This document shows, piece by piece, positions 14,984 to 22,158 of a DNA stretch of 26,052 bases; position 1 is the first letter of the stretch; every line of letters starts with the position of its first letter. Source of the stretch: an uncultured Streptococcus sp. (lineage in GTDB: Bacteria; Bacillota; Bacilli; Lactobacillales; Streptococcaceae); the NCBI RefSeq assembly GCF_938020365.1, contig NZ_CALIIB010000095.1:1-26052 (forward strand), given 5' to 3'. A program made the translations under genes and the position numbers. A model generated the notes under the pieces. That model made no database searches. It was given only the letters and a program-made list of their open reading frames with translations, and was not told where the DNA came from.

Positions 14984-15898
14984 CTATGGATGTGGCTCAG
15001 AAAGAGGCTGATAATAACCTTTTAAAAGCTCTTCATATACGTATGCTTCTACCTCATTGTAGCTTGCTTTATAAGGCCGGCAGAACCAAATATTGAAAGG
15101 CACCGGATCCTTAAAGCGCACAACCTTGAATTTATTCTTATCGACAAAATACTCTAAAGGACGAGGTAACAGTGCAATCATATCGTTTTGATAAGTTGAC
15201 TCTATCAAGAAATCCCATGTCGATGATAAATAGGCAAAATTTGCTTTTATCTTTTTACTCTTTAATTTTTCAGTGATTAAATCGTAGGTTGTAAATGATT
15301 TATTAAAGGTTGCTAAACCGTACTGAGCGATATCTTTCCATTTCAACAATTCTTTGTTTGCCAAGGGATGATTCTTGTCCATATAAGCCACGTATTCATC
15401 AACTTGAATGATATACTGTTCATATTTTTTAGGATCCAGATTGGTAGGTTCGATTAATACTGCAAAATTCAGATCCCCTGCAACCAGCTTTTGACGTAAT
15501 TCATTACTTCCATCCTCAGTAACCTGAATGTTGACTTGCGGATTGTCCTGTAAAAACTTTGGTAAAATACTAGAAAAATATACACGTAAAATCAATGACG
15601 GAATGCCCAAGTTAAAGGTACCTTTTTGTTTAAGAGCTTCCATATGAATCATTGATTGCATCTCTTCATGCCGGTTGACAATCTCTGTGGCAAAGCGGTA
15701 AATCTTACCACCAGCTTCCGTCAGACTCTCTAATCTTCCATTTCTGCGATTGAAGAGCTGGATTCCTTCCGTTGATTCAAAATTTGTGACAAACTGACTC
15801 AAGGCTGACTGACTGATATGAATTTTCTTAGCTGCGATAGAAAGATTGCATCCACATTCGACGATATTGATAAAGTAAGTCATTTGAATTATATCCAC
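14984..15898 (-). CDS. LysR-type transcriptional regulator
   Basis: DNA-binding regulator of about 304 residues with the N-terminal winged helix-turn-helix (FINIVECGCNLSIAAKKIHI, then SQSALSQFV) and a C-terminal periplasmic-binding-protein-like effector domain from about residue 90 (GTFNLGIPS onward). The open frame starts further up at a TTG (15919), but a GTG at 15896-15898 gives the normal LysR N-terminus and has GGGAG 8 nt upstream, so it is chosen. It is first in an operon with the dehydrogenase-like and metallo-hydrolase genes, and directly downstream of the CoA-transferase operon terminator. It is the only regulator near the acyl-CoA module, so it is a fair candidate to control it. The effector is unknown, perhaps an acyl-CoA or short acid. 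Confidence 0.9.
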   Translation of the reverse strand: MDIIQMTYFINIVECGCNLSIAAKKIHISQSALSQFVTNFESTEGIQLFNRRNGRLESLTEAGGKIYRFATEIVNRHEEMQSMIHMEALKQKGTFNLGIPSLILRVYFSSILPKFLQDNPQVNIQVTEDGSNELRQKLVAGDLNFAVLIEPTNLDPKKYEQYIIQVDEYVAYMDKNHPLANKELLKWKDIAQYGLATFNKSFTTYDLITEKLKSKKIKANFAYLSSTWDFLIESTYQNDMIALLPRPLEYFVDKNKFKVVRFKDPVPFNIWFCRPYKASYNEVEAYVYEELLKGYYQPLSEPHP

Positions 15899-15940
15899 TT
15901 TTCGTCTCCCATCTTTCAAATTTCACGAGGTAATTTGCCA

Positions 15941-15986
15941 TAAATAAAACAGCAACTGGTCCTCGAAACCATGATGACCAGTTGCT
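15941..15986 (-). terminator. Intrinsic terminator of the hydratase/CoA-transferase operon
   Basis: Arms 15951-15961 (agcaactggtc) and 15976-15986 form a perfect 11-bp stem with a 14-nt loop, followed by GTTTTATTT on the minus strand. It separates the CoA-transferase operon from the LysR operon. Confidence 0.9.
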
Positions 15987-16082
15987 AGTATTGTGATTAA
16001 AAACTAATCATCGCTCAAGTTGTTATAAACACATAGTAACACACTTTCAGAGAAAGAGGAGATTAATTGCTTACTAACCTTA

Positions 16083-16736
16083 TTAGATTGACATCGTTTT
16101 CAAGTCTTCTGAAACAATTACTTCTCCTGCTGTCTTTTCAAGAACTTCCTCTAGGATAACGCCGGGAGCAAGCTCTTTCAAGAGGAACTTACCATCTTGG
16201 AAACCAAAGACAGCCAACTCTGTAATGACTAAATCAAGAACTCCTTTAGCAGAAAGTGGCAAAGTACACTCTGGCAGAAGTTTAGATTGGCCATCGGCAG
16301 TAGTATGCTGGATTGCACCGATAACACGCTTCGCTCCAACCAACAAGTCCATCGCTCCACCCATTCCTGGGGCAAACTTACCTGGAATAATCCAGTTAGC
16401 AATACTACCATCTTGACTGACTTCCAAAGCTCCTAGCACGGTCGCATCAACGTGTCCACCACGGATGATCGCGAAGGAAGTCTGTAAGTCAAATAATGCT
16501 GCTCCAGGCAAGAGAGTGATTGGCGCTCCACCGGAGTTTGCTAGGTTTGGATTGTAAGTATCTTTCGTTGGTGTTTCACCAAAGCGAAGCGCTCCATTTT
16601 CGGCCTGAAGAATAACGTTTACTCCCTCAGGAATATAGTCGGCAGATGCGTTTGGAATACCAAATCCTAGATTGACAACATCTCCATCTTTAAATTCTTG
16701 TGCAACACGTCTTGCAATAATTTCTTTTGCTTTCAT
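16083..16736 (-). CDS. atoA: 3-oxoacid CoA-transferase, subunit B
   Basis: Beta subunit (217 residues, ScoB/AtoA type) of a family I CoA-transferase that moves CoA between short-chain acids, classically acetoacetate with succinyl-CoA or acetyl-CoA, also butyrate. The catalytic glutamate that forms the enzyme-CoA thioester is Glu46 in LQAENGALRFG. GGHVDATVLGALEVSQDG and PGKFAPGMGGAMDLL are family signatures. It begins 1 nt after subunit A, with its GGGGGTG ribosome site inside that gene. In this cluster it would activate butyrate or acetoacetate without ATP. No acyl-CoA synthetase is present, so this is the only entry or exit point for free acid. Substrate preference cannot be read from sequence. 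Confidence 0.93.
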   Translation of the reverse strand: MKAKEIIARRVAQEFKDGDVVNLGFGIPNASADYIPEGVNVILQAENGALRFGETPTKDTYNPNLANSGGAPITLLPGAALFDLQTSFAIIRGGHVDATVLGALEVSQDGSIANWIIPGKFAPGMGGAMDLLVGAKRVIGAIQHTTADGQSKLLPECTLPLSAKGVLDLVITELAVFGFQDGKFLLKELAPGVILEEVLEKTAGEVIVSEDLKTMSI

Positions 16737-16737
16737 A

Positions 16738-17463
16738 TTAGTTCACCCCCGCCAATTTTTTAGTCTCTGTCCAAAGATCACCCATCATCTTATGGTGTTC
16801 TTCTGGAGTCAAGCTTTGGACGACATAGTCAACAAGGATGCCCGGAACATAAATATCATTCGGATGAATTTCGCCAGCTTCAACAATTTCATTCGCTTCA
16901 ACGATAACAGTATCTGCTGCGAGTGCTAATTGCAAGGAAATGTTTTTCGTAGTACCATCGATATACAAGTTGCCGTATTTGTCAGCTTTAGTCGCTTTGA
17001 TTAAGGCAACATCAATTTTAAGTGGATCATAGACCAAGTATTCACGGCCATTACGTTCCACTTTTTCATAATCTTTTTCTAAGATTGTTCCGACTCCTGT
17101 CGGGGTCAAGACAGCTCCTAAGCCAGCTCCAGCTGCATGGAGACGCTCGACAACAGTTCCCATCGGTGTAAATTCGACTTCCATCGTCTTTTCAAAATAC
17201 TCACGTTGAGCTGCTGCAGATGTTCCTATGTGGGCTGCAATATATTTTTTTACTTGGTGATTTTCACAAAGTCGTCCAACCCCAACTTCTTTACCAGGAT
17301 GAGATGTTACCACCGATACCAAAGTCAAGTCTTGCTGGTTTTGTTTTACTAATTCTTCAATCAATTCAAAAGGTTCACCGACACCGAGGAATCCAGAAAT
17401 TCCAACGATATCACCCGATTTGACCTTAGAAATAGCGTCTGATAATGATACAACTGATTTCAT
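16738..17463 (-). CDS. atoD: 3-oxoacid CoA-transferase, subunit A
   Basis: Alpha subunit (241 residues, ScoA/AtoD type) of the heteromeric CoA-transferase. Recognisable parts are the N-terminal SGDIVGISGFLGVGEPFELI, the middle PMGTVVERLHAAGAGLGAVL with TPTGVGT, and ALIKATKADKYGNL. The frame is open to 17523, but this would overlap the hydratase gene. The ATG at 17461-17463 has a textbook AAGGAGG 7 nt upstream and follows the hydratase stop by 16 nt, so it is used. It is the middle gene of the operon hydratase - subunit A - subunit B. Confidence 0.93.
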   Translation of the reverse strand: MKSVVSLSDAISKVKSGDIVGISGFLGVGEPFELIEELVKQNQQDLTLVSVVTSHPGKEVGVGRLCENHQVKKYIAAHIGTSAAAQREYFEKTMEVEFTPMGTVVERLHAAGAGLGAVLTPTGVGTILEKDYEKVERNGREYLVYDPLKIDVALIKATKADKYGNLYIDGTTKNISLQLALAADTVIVEANEIVEAGEIHPNDIYVPGILVDYVVQSLTPEEHHKMMGDLWTETKKLAGVN

Positions 17464-17479
17464 GCTGATACCTCCTTTT

Positions 17480-18259
17480 TTACTTACGATTGAAAACAGC
17501 TTTGCGTTTTTCAACAAAAGCACGCATTCCTTCTAGTTTGTCTTCTGTAGAGAAGAGCAAGGCTTCTGCTTCTGTTTCCAGACGGATTGCATTTTTAAGA
17601 GGAAGTTCCGCACCAACTTGAATGACATGTTTTGCTTTTTCAACAGCTAACGGTGCATTCTTCATGATGGCTGCGGCTAATTCTTCAGCTGAAGACAACA
17701 ATTCTTCAGCAGGAACCAGTTTGTTAAGAATACCTAAGTCATAGGCTTCTTGACCTTTCACTGTACGAGCAGTGAAGATAAGTTCTTTGGCACGGCTAGT
17801 TCCAATCAAGCGAGACATCCGTTGAGTACCAGCAAATCCTGGAATAATACCCAAGCCAACTTCTGGGAAGCCAACCACTGTTTTTTCAAATCCAATACGG
17901 ATATCTGTTGAAAGTGCTAGCTCCATACCACCACCGAGTGCATAACCATTGATGACTGCAATCGTTGGTTGGCGTAAATCTGAAAGGCGAGTAAATGTAT
18001 CATTTGCAAATGTCATGTATTCAAATGCTTGAATAGGTGACATCAAATCCATTTCCTTGATGTCTGCTCCGGCGACAAATGCTTTTTCTCCTGCTCCAGT
18101 TACGATGACAACGCGAATTTCCTCGCTTTTCTCAACTTGATCAAGAACTTCATTCAAATCAGCCAAAACTTGAGAACTCAAGGCGTTCAAAGCTTCAGGA
18201 CGGTTGATAGTGATATATCCAATCCCATTTTTAACTTCTAATAAAACAGTTTTACTCAT
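17480..18259 (-). CDS. Enoyl-CoA hydratase (crotonase family)
   Basis: Hydrates trans-2-enoyl-CoA, here most likely crotonyl-CoA, to the 3-hydroxyacyl-CoA. The 259-residue protein has the oxyanion-hole region AFVAGADIKEM and NGYALGGGMELAL, and both catalytic glutamates of active hydratases: Glu113 in GGGMEL and Glu133 in FPEVGLGIIPG. Having both acids argues for a true hydratase rather than another crotonase-fold activity. It heads the second operon of the module, with TAGGAG before its ATG and its own promoter region at 18260-18433. Its product is the substrate of the 3-hydroxybutyryl-CoA dehydrogenase in the first operon. Confidence 0.93.
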   Translation of the reverse strand: MSKTVLLEVKNGIGYITINRPEALNALSSQVLADLNEVLDQVEKSEEIRVVIVTGAGEKAFVAGADIKEMDLMSPIQAFEYMTFANDTFTRLSDLRQPTIAVINGYALGGGMELALSTDIRIGFEKTVVGFPEVGLGIIPGFAGTQRMSRLIGTSRAKELIFTARTVKGQEAYDLGILNKLVPAEELLSSAEELAAAIMKNAPLAVEKAKHVIQVGAELPLKNAIRLETEAEALLFSTEDKLEGMRAFVEKRKAVFNRK

Positions 18260-18324
18260 TTTTATGCTCCTACTTATAAAATTGAATGACTAAGTATGGT
18301 GTCAACAAATACTTAAACCACAAA

Positions 18325-18338
18325 TGTAAGAGCTTACA
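18325..18338 (-). promoter_or_regulatory. cre-like palindrome in the hydratase operon promoter
   Basis: The minus-strand TGTAAGCTCTTACA matches the CcpA cre consensus TGWAARCGYTWNCW except for the central G (here T), within a larger 18-bp inverted repeat (18323-18340). It begins 7 nt downstream of the proposed -10, overlapping the transcription start. The changed central base weakens the cre call; another repressor could use it. Confidence 0.45.
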
Positions 18339-18345
18339 TTCTTAT

Positions 18346-18377
18346 GATATACCATTTCTCACACTTCGTCTACTTAA
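18346..18377 (-). promoter_or_regulatory. Promoter of the hydratase/CoA-transferase operon with TTAAGTAGAC motif
   Basis: On the minus strand TTAAGTAGAC (18368-18377) is followed by a TATATC -10 (18346-18351) with a TGn extension. Exactly 17 nt separate the AGTAGA part from the -10. The same 10-mer at the same 17-nt spacing occurs before the acyl-CoA dehydrogenase operon, which suggests joint control. A second TTAAGTA, as half of a TAAGTA-N13-TACTTA dyad, lies at 18291-18316. No experimental promoter evidence is available to me. Confidence 0.5.
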
Positions 18378-18433
18378 TCATTATTTATGTATCAATAAGA
18401 TAAGCTTATAGCTTTGATATCCAAATTAATTTT

Positions 18434-18498
18434 CTAAAAAATAAAACAAGCCCTATCAAGGCTTGCTTGCAAAAAACAGCTCATCGATAGGACTTGTT
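18434..18498 (-). terminator. Intrinsic terminator after the thiolase gene
   Basis: A 13-bp stem with one wobble (18445-18457 with 18486-18498) encloses a 28-nt loop and is followed by TTTTATTTTTT on the minus strand. It ends the dehydrogenase-HBD-thiolase operon and so makes the hydratase operon separate. Confidence 0.85.
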
Positions 18499-18542
18499 TA
18501 TATAGTAGAAGCAAATGGAAAACTTCAAAAATGAACTAGATT

Positions 18543-19721
18543 CTAGCGTTCTACGATGACCGCTGTACCCATACCGCCACCGATACAAAGGGTAGCAAGG
18601 CCACGTTTAACATCACGTTTTTGCATTTCGTGCAAAAGTGTTACCAAAATACGGCAGCCTGAAGCACCGATTGGGTGACCAAGAGCAATCGCACCACCAT
18701 TTACATTGACTTTTTCAGGATCAAGATTCAGTTCTTTACCAACGGCACATGCTTGCGCTGCAAATGCTTCATTGGATTCAACCAAATCTAAATCTTCCAC
18801 TGTAAATCCACCTTTTTCAAGGGCTTTGCGAGTTGCGTAAATCGGGCCACAACCCATAATTTTTGGATCTAGTCCAGCGCTTGCGTAAGATTTGATCGTT
18901 GCCAAAACTGGAACGCCCAATTCTTTAGCCTTATCAGCACTCATAACAACTACTGCTGCCGCACCGTCGTTAATACCTGAGGCATTACCAGCAGTCACAG
19001 TACCATCTTTCTTGAACACTGGACGCAATTTTCCCAATCCTTCAAGAGAAGCATCTTTTCTTGGGAATTCATCTGTATCAAATACGATAGGATCGCCTTT
19101 ACGTTGCGGAATTTCAACAGGAACAATTTCTTCTTTGAAACGACCAGCTTCGATAGCTGCAACTGCACGTTTTTGAGATTGCACAGCAAAGTTATCTTGG
19201 TCTTCACGTGTAATGCCATATTGTTCAGCAACGTTTTCAGCTGTAATTCCCATATGGAAGGATCCAAAGGCATCTGTCAAGCCATCACGAAGCATAGTGT
19301 CTACTACTTGGGAGTCTCCCATACGGGCGCCCCAACGTTGGTTTGGAAGGACATAAGGAGCTTGGCTCATGTTTTCAGCCCCACCGGCTACAACGATATC
19401 AGCATCTCCACACAATACAGCTTGAGCCGCCAATTGAACTGCTTTCAAACCAGAGCCACAAACTTTATTAATAGTGAAAGCTGGAGAAGTTACTGGGACA
19501 CCTGCGTTGACACTCATTTGACGAGCTACGTTTTGACCAAGACCTGCACCCAGAACATTCCCCATGATAACTTCATCAACTTGTTCTGGTTTCAAATTTG
19601 CTCGTTCAATAGCACTTTTAATAACTAAACTACCTAGATCAACAGCCGAAACATTTTTTAAAGTTCCACCAAAAGAACCTAAAGGTGTGCGGACTGCTGC
19701 TACAATAACTGCTTCTTTCAT
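18543..19721 (-). CDS. thlA: Acetyl-CoA C-acetyltransferase (thiolase)
   Basis: Cleaves acetoacetyl-CoA with CoA to two acetyl-CoA, or runs in the condensing direction. The 392-residue, biosynthetic-type thiolase has the nucleophile Cys88 in NKVCGSGLKAV, NEAF (317-320), His349 in GHPIGASG and the acid/base Cys379 in TLCIGGGMG. The short-chain signature FHMGITAEN points to acetoacetyl-CoA rather than long-chain substrates. It is third in the first operon, 17 nt after the hydroxybutyryl-CoA dehydrogenase, with AAGGAG before its ATG, and is followed by a strong terminator. It is distinct from the mevalonate-pathway thiolase by context, though a genome could use either for both tasks. Confidence 0.95.
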   Translation of the reverse strand: MKEAVIVAAVRTPLGSFGGTLKNVSAVDLGSLVIKSAIERANLKPEQVDEVIMGNVLGAGLGQNVARQMSVNAGVPVTSPAFTINKVCGSGLKAVQLAAQAVLCGDADIVVAGGAENMSQAPYVLPNQRWGARMGDSQVVDTMLRDGLTDAFGSFHMGITAENVAEQYGITREDQDNFAVQSQKRAVAAIEAGRFKEEIVPVEIPQRKGDPIVFDTDEFPRKDASLEGLGKLRPVFKKDGTVTAGNASGINDGAAAVVVMSADKAKELGVPVLATIKSYASAGLDPKIMGCGPIYATRKALEKGGFTVEDLDLVESNEAFAAQACAVGKELNLDPEKVNVNGGAIALGHPIGASGCRILVTLLHEMQKRDVKRGLATLCIGGGMGTAVIVER

Positions 19722-19738
19722 TTCTTGCTCCTTATATC

Positions 19739-20587
19739 TTAATATTTAAAGAATCCTTCTTTAGTCTTGCGACCAAGCTTACCAGCTTCAACCATCTTCT
19801 TCAGAAGTGGAGCAGGACGATACTTAGGATCTCCAAATCCATTGTTTAACACTCCCATGATAGCCAAGCAGACATCAAGACCGATCAAGTCAGCCAATGC
19901 CAATGGGCCGATTGGGTGATTAGCACCTAGTTTCATTGCTTCGTCAATTTCTTCCGCTGAAGCAATTCCTTCTCCTAAGATGAAAATAGCCTCATTGATC
20001 ATTGGAATCAAGACGCGGTTCACAACAAAACCATAAGAATCTTTCACGTCTACAGCTGTTTTACCGATTTTTTCAGTCAATTCACGAACAGCTTTGACAA
20101 CTTCATCTGACGTTTGAAGCGCACGGATAACTTCAACCAATTTCATAACTGGTGCTGGGTTGAAGAAGTGCATACCAATAACACGTTCTTGATGAACTGT
20201 CGCAGCTGCAATATCAGTAATAGATAGAGATGAAGTGTTTGAAGCCAGAATAGTTTGAGGATCAGTCAACTCATCCAACTGTTTAAAGATGCTCAATTTG
20301 ATGTCGCGATTTTCAGTAGCCGCTTCAATAACCAATTGAACATGTTTGGCATCTTCATAAGATGTAGAAGGAATCAGATTTGCCAAAATGCTGTTTTTAT
20401 CTTCTTCTGACAAACGACCTTTTTCAACAGAACGAGACAATTGCTTAGTAATACCATCCAGCCCTCTTTGAACAAATTCTTCCTTGATATCATTGAGATA
20501 AACTGTGAAACCTGATTGAGCAAAGACTTGTGCAATACCGCTTCCCATTTGACCTGATCCGATAATCATCACTTTTGAAATACTCAT
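19739..20587 (-). CDS. hbd: 3-hydroxybutyryl-CoA dehydrogenase
   Basis: NAD(P)-dependent oxidation of 3-hydroxybutyryl-CoA to acetoacetyl-CoA, or the reverse. The 282-residue protein has the dinucleotide motif GSGQMGSGIA (10-19) and ASNTSSLSI. The catalytic His is in GMHFFNPAPVMKLVE, its Glu partner follows in the same stretch, and the C-terminal dimerisation domain ends LGRKTKEGFFKY. Length and motifs match the stand-alone bacterial Hbd, not the fused FadB type. An acidic residue (Asp33 in YLNDIKEE) ends the second strand of the fold, favouring NAD. It is the second gene of the first operon, with AGGAG before the ATG. Confidence 0.95.
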   Translation of the reverse strand: MSISKVMIIGSGQMGSGIAQVFAQSGFTVYLNDIKEEFVQRGLDGITKQLSRSVEKGRLSEEDKNSILANLIPSTSYEDAKHVQLVIEAATENRDIKLSIFKQLDELTDPQTILASNTSSLSITDIAAATVHQERVIGMHFFNPAPVMKLVEVIRALQTSDEVVKAVRELTEKIGKTAVDVKDSYGFVVNRVLIPMINEAIFILGEGIASAEEIDEAMKLGANHPIGPLALADLIGLDVCLAIMGVLNNGFGDPKYRPAPLLKKMVEAGKLGRKTKEGFFKY

Positions 20588-20638
20588 TTTTTTCTCCTAT
20601 TTTACTATCAAAATATAAACTTCAAAAAGAAAGAATCA

Positions 20639-20671
20639 GAACGATTACTAGCAAATGCTGAGCAATCGTTC
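20639..20671 (-). other. Intercistronic hairpin between the dehydrogenase and hbd genes
   Basis: Perfect 8-bp arms 20639-20646 (gaacgatt) and 20664-20671 enclose a 17-nt loop in the 95-nt gap. The T-tract after it is interrupted (TTCTTTCTTTTT), so it may be a partial terminator or a processing/stability hairpin that lowers downstream expression. Confidence 0.45.
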
Positions 20672-20682
20672 CAAATTCATTA

Positions 20683-21891
20683 TTATACAAATGCTCCAAT
20701 ACCAGTAATTTCACGGCCTACGATCAAAGCATTCACTTCATGAGAACCTTCATAGGTGTAGATTGCTTCAGCATCTGCAAAGAAGCGAGCTACATCAGTT
20801 TCAAGAGTGATTCCGTTACCACCACATGTTTCACGTGCAAGTGCAACTGTTTCGCGCATTACCAATGAGTTGTGCATCTTAGCAAGTGCAGAGTTCAGCA
20901 TCAATTCGTTACCTGCTTCTTGCATTTCAGCAATACGAGCTGAGTATGAAAGTACTGCTACTGCGTTAGCTTGCATTCTAGCCAATTTTTCTTGTACGAT
21001 TTGGAATGCAGCAATTGGACGTTTGAATTGTTGACGATCTTTAGCATACTTAAGAGCTGCTACGTATGAGCCACAAGTGATAGCAGTTGCAATGTGAGCA
21101 ACGTCAGCACGAGTGAATGTCAAGATGCGAGCTACATCGCCAAATCCATTGATGTTTACCAAACGGTCTGAATCTGGAACTTCAACGTTCTTCATAGTAA
21201 TGTGGCCATTACGTACGCAACGAAGAGCGGTTTTGTGAGGGATTGGTTCTGCATGATATCCAGGAGCTCCTTTACGAACGATGAAACATTTCACTTTTCC
21301 ATCTTCAACGTCGCGAGCGAATACTGGAACAACATCAGCTGTATCTGATCCACCGATCCAACGTTTTTCTCCGTTCAAGATCCATTTATCGCCAACACGC
21401 TCAGCTGTTGTCGCAAGACCTCCAGCAATGTCAGAACCTGACAACGGCTCAGTCAAAGCGAAACATCCTTGCCAGTCAAATGCAGCTAATTTAGGAAGGA
21501 ATTCTTTTTGTTGGCGCTCGTCACCACCAAGCAAGACTGTGTTGTAGCAAAGTCCACCATGAACTGTGAAGAAAGTCGCTATAGACGCATCGAAACGGCC
21601 TAATTCTAAATACAAGAATGCGATGTAAAGTTCTGATGGTTTGTAGTTGCCTTCGCGACCTTCGAACAATTTAGGGTTGTTCATGATTTGAGCGCCTTTA
21701 GCAACTGCATAGAATTCTTCAAATGGGAAATCAGGTGCTTCCCAATATTCATTAATGACTGGACGAAGATGCTTTTCAATCAAACGACGAGTTTCTTGTA
21801 ATACTTCCGCTTCTCCCAATGTCAAGCCATCTGCATAGTGGAAAAGATCCTCAGGGTATAGTTCACGTAAAATTTCTTCTTTAGTTGCCAT
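20683..21891 (-). CDS. Short-chain acyl-CoA dehydrogenase/oxidase (ACX4/GCDH-like branch)
   Basis: FAD enzyme of 402 residues that would introduce the alpha-beta double bond into butyryl-CoA. Domain markers are FALTEPLSGSDIAGG (144-158), GEKRWIGGSDTADV, DRQQFKRPIAAFQ, CGGNGI, and the catalytic Glu381 in TYEGSHEVNALIVGREITG. These resemble glutaryl-CoA dehydrogenase and plant short-chain acyl-CoA oxidase (ACX4). The Arg that binds the glutaryl carboxylate in glutaryl-CoA dehydrogenase is replaced (RFDASIATFF; Ala105), favouring a plain short-chain substrate. No etfA/etfB genes are nearby. It leads the operon with hbd and the thiolase; AAGGAG lies 8 nt before the ATG. Direct use of oxygen is possible but unproven. 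Confidence 0.9.
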   Translation of the reverse strand: MATKEEILRELYPEDLFHYADGLTLGEAEVLQETRRLIEKHLRPVINEYWEAPDFPFEEFYAVAKGAQIMNNPKLFEGREGNYKPSELYIAFLYLELGRFDASIATFFTVHGGLCYNTVLLGGDERQQKEFLPKLAAFDWQGCFALTEPLSGSDIAGGLATTAERVGDKWILNGEKRWIGGSDTADVVPVFARDVEDGKVKCFIVRKGAPGYHAEPIPHKTALRCVRNGHITMKNVEVPDSDRLVNINGFGDVARILTFTRADVAHIATAITCGSYVAALKYAKDRQQFKRPIAAFQIVQEKLARMQANAVAVLSYSARIAEMQEAGNELMLNSALAKMHNSLVMRETVALARETCGGNGITLETDVARFFADAEAIYTYEGSHEVNALIVGREITGIGAFV

Positions 21892-21925
21892 TTTATTGAC
21901 TCCTTTTATATAGTTTTCATTTGTA

Positions 21926-21939
21926 TAAGAGCGCTTTCA
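21926..21939 (-). promoter_or_regulatory. cre-like site 1 in the dehydrogenase operon leader
   Basis: The minus-strand TGAAAGCGCTCTTA has a perfect first ten positions of the cre consensus (including the central CG) and two mismatches at the 3' end. It lies within the leader, 32 bp from cre-like site 2. Confidence 0.5.
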
Positions 21940-21957
21940 TTTTTGCAGCTCAGTATT

Positions 21958-21971
21958 TGTTGACGCTTTCA
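21958..21971 (-). promoter_or_regulatory. cre-like site 2 overlapping the transcription start of the dehydrogenase operon
   Basis: The minus-strand TGAAAGCGTCAACA matches the cre consensus TGWAARCGYTWNCW at all but one position. It starts one base after the proposed TATAAA -10, so bound CcpA would cover the start site. This predicts glucose repression. Confidence 0.65.
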
Positions 21972-21972
21972 T

Positions 21973-22004
21973 TTTATATCTAATACGTCATGGTGTCTAC
22001 TTAA
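21973..22004 (-). promoter_or_regulatory. Promoter of the dehydrogenase-hbd-thiolase operon with TTAAGTAGAC motif
   Basis: The minus strand shows TTAAGTAGAC (21995-22004), then TATAAA (21973-21978) 17 nt after the AGTAGA part. This repeats the arrangement of the hydratase operon promoter. The -35 is poor, so an activator may be needed. Confidence 0.5.
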
Positions 22005-22031
22005 GAAAGATTAAGAAGAGCATAAGTCCAG

Positions 22032-22061
22032 ATTATACATATTGATTTAACTGGCTTTGAA
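22032..22061 (-). promoter_or_regulatory. Alternative upstream promoter, TTCAAA-N18-TATAAT
   Basis: A perfect TATAAT (22032-22037) preceded after 18 nt by TTCAAA (22056-22061) on the minus strand. If used, the leader would be about 130 nt and both cre-like sites would act as downstream roadblocks. Confidence 0.45.
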
Positions 22062-22158
22062 AGGTCTTTTTCTAATAAAAACTAGGAAAAAATCTTTGAA
22101 TACGGTTACAAATTTTGAAGAGAAATCTACTTTGAACTGAATTTTTATATTGAGTTTT

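Noticed and set aside
16000..16082. Plus-strand AGAGGAG followed by a TTG as a small divergent gene
   Set aside because: The frame runs antisense into the CoA-transferase subunit B gene without coding character; there is no promoter.
19104..19628. 174-codon plus-strand frame inside the thiolase gene
   Set aside because: Antisense shadow with no start signal or domain.
20683..21891. Glutaryl-CoA dehydrogenase
   Set aside because: The overall motifs fit that branch, but the position of the glutarate-binding Arg is Ala105 and no lysine/tryptophan degradation genes are nearby.
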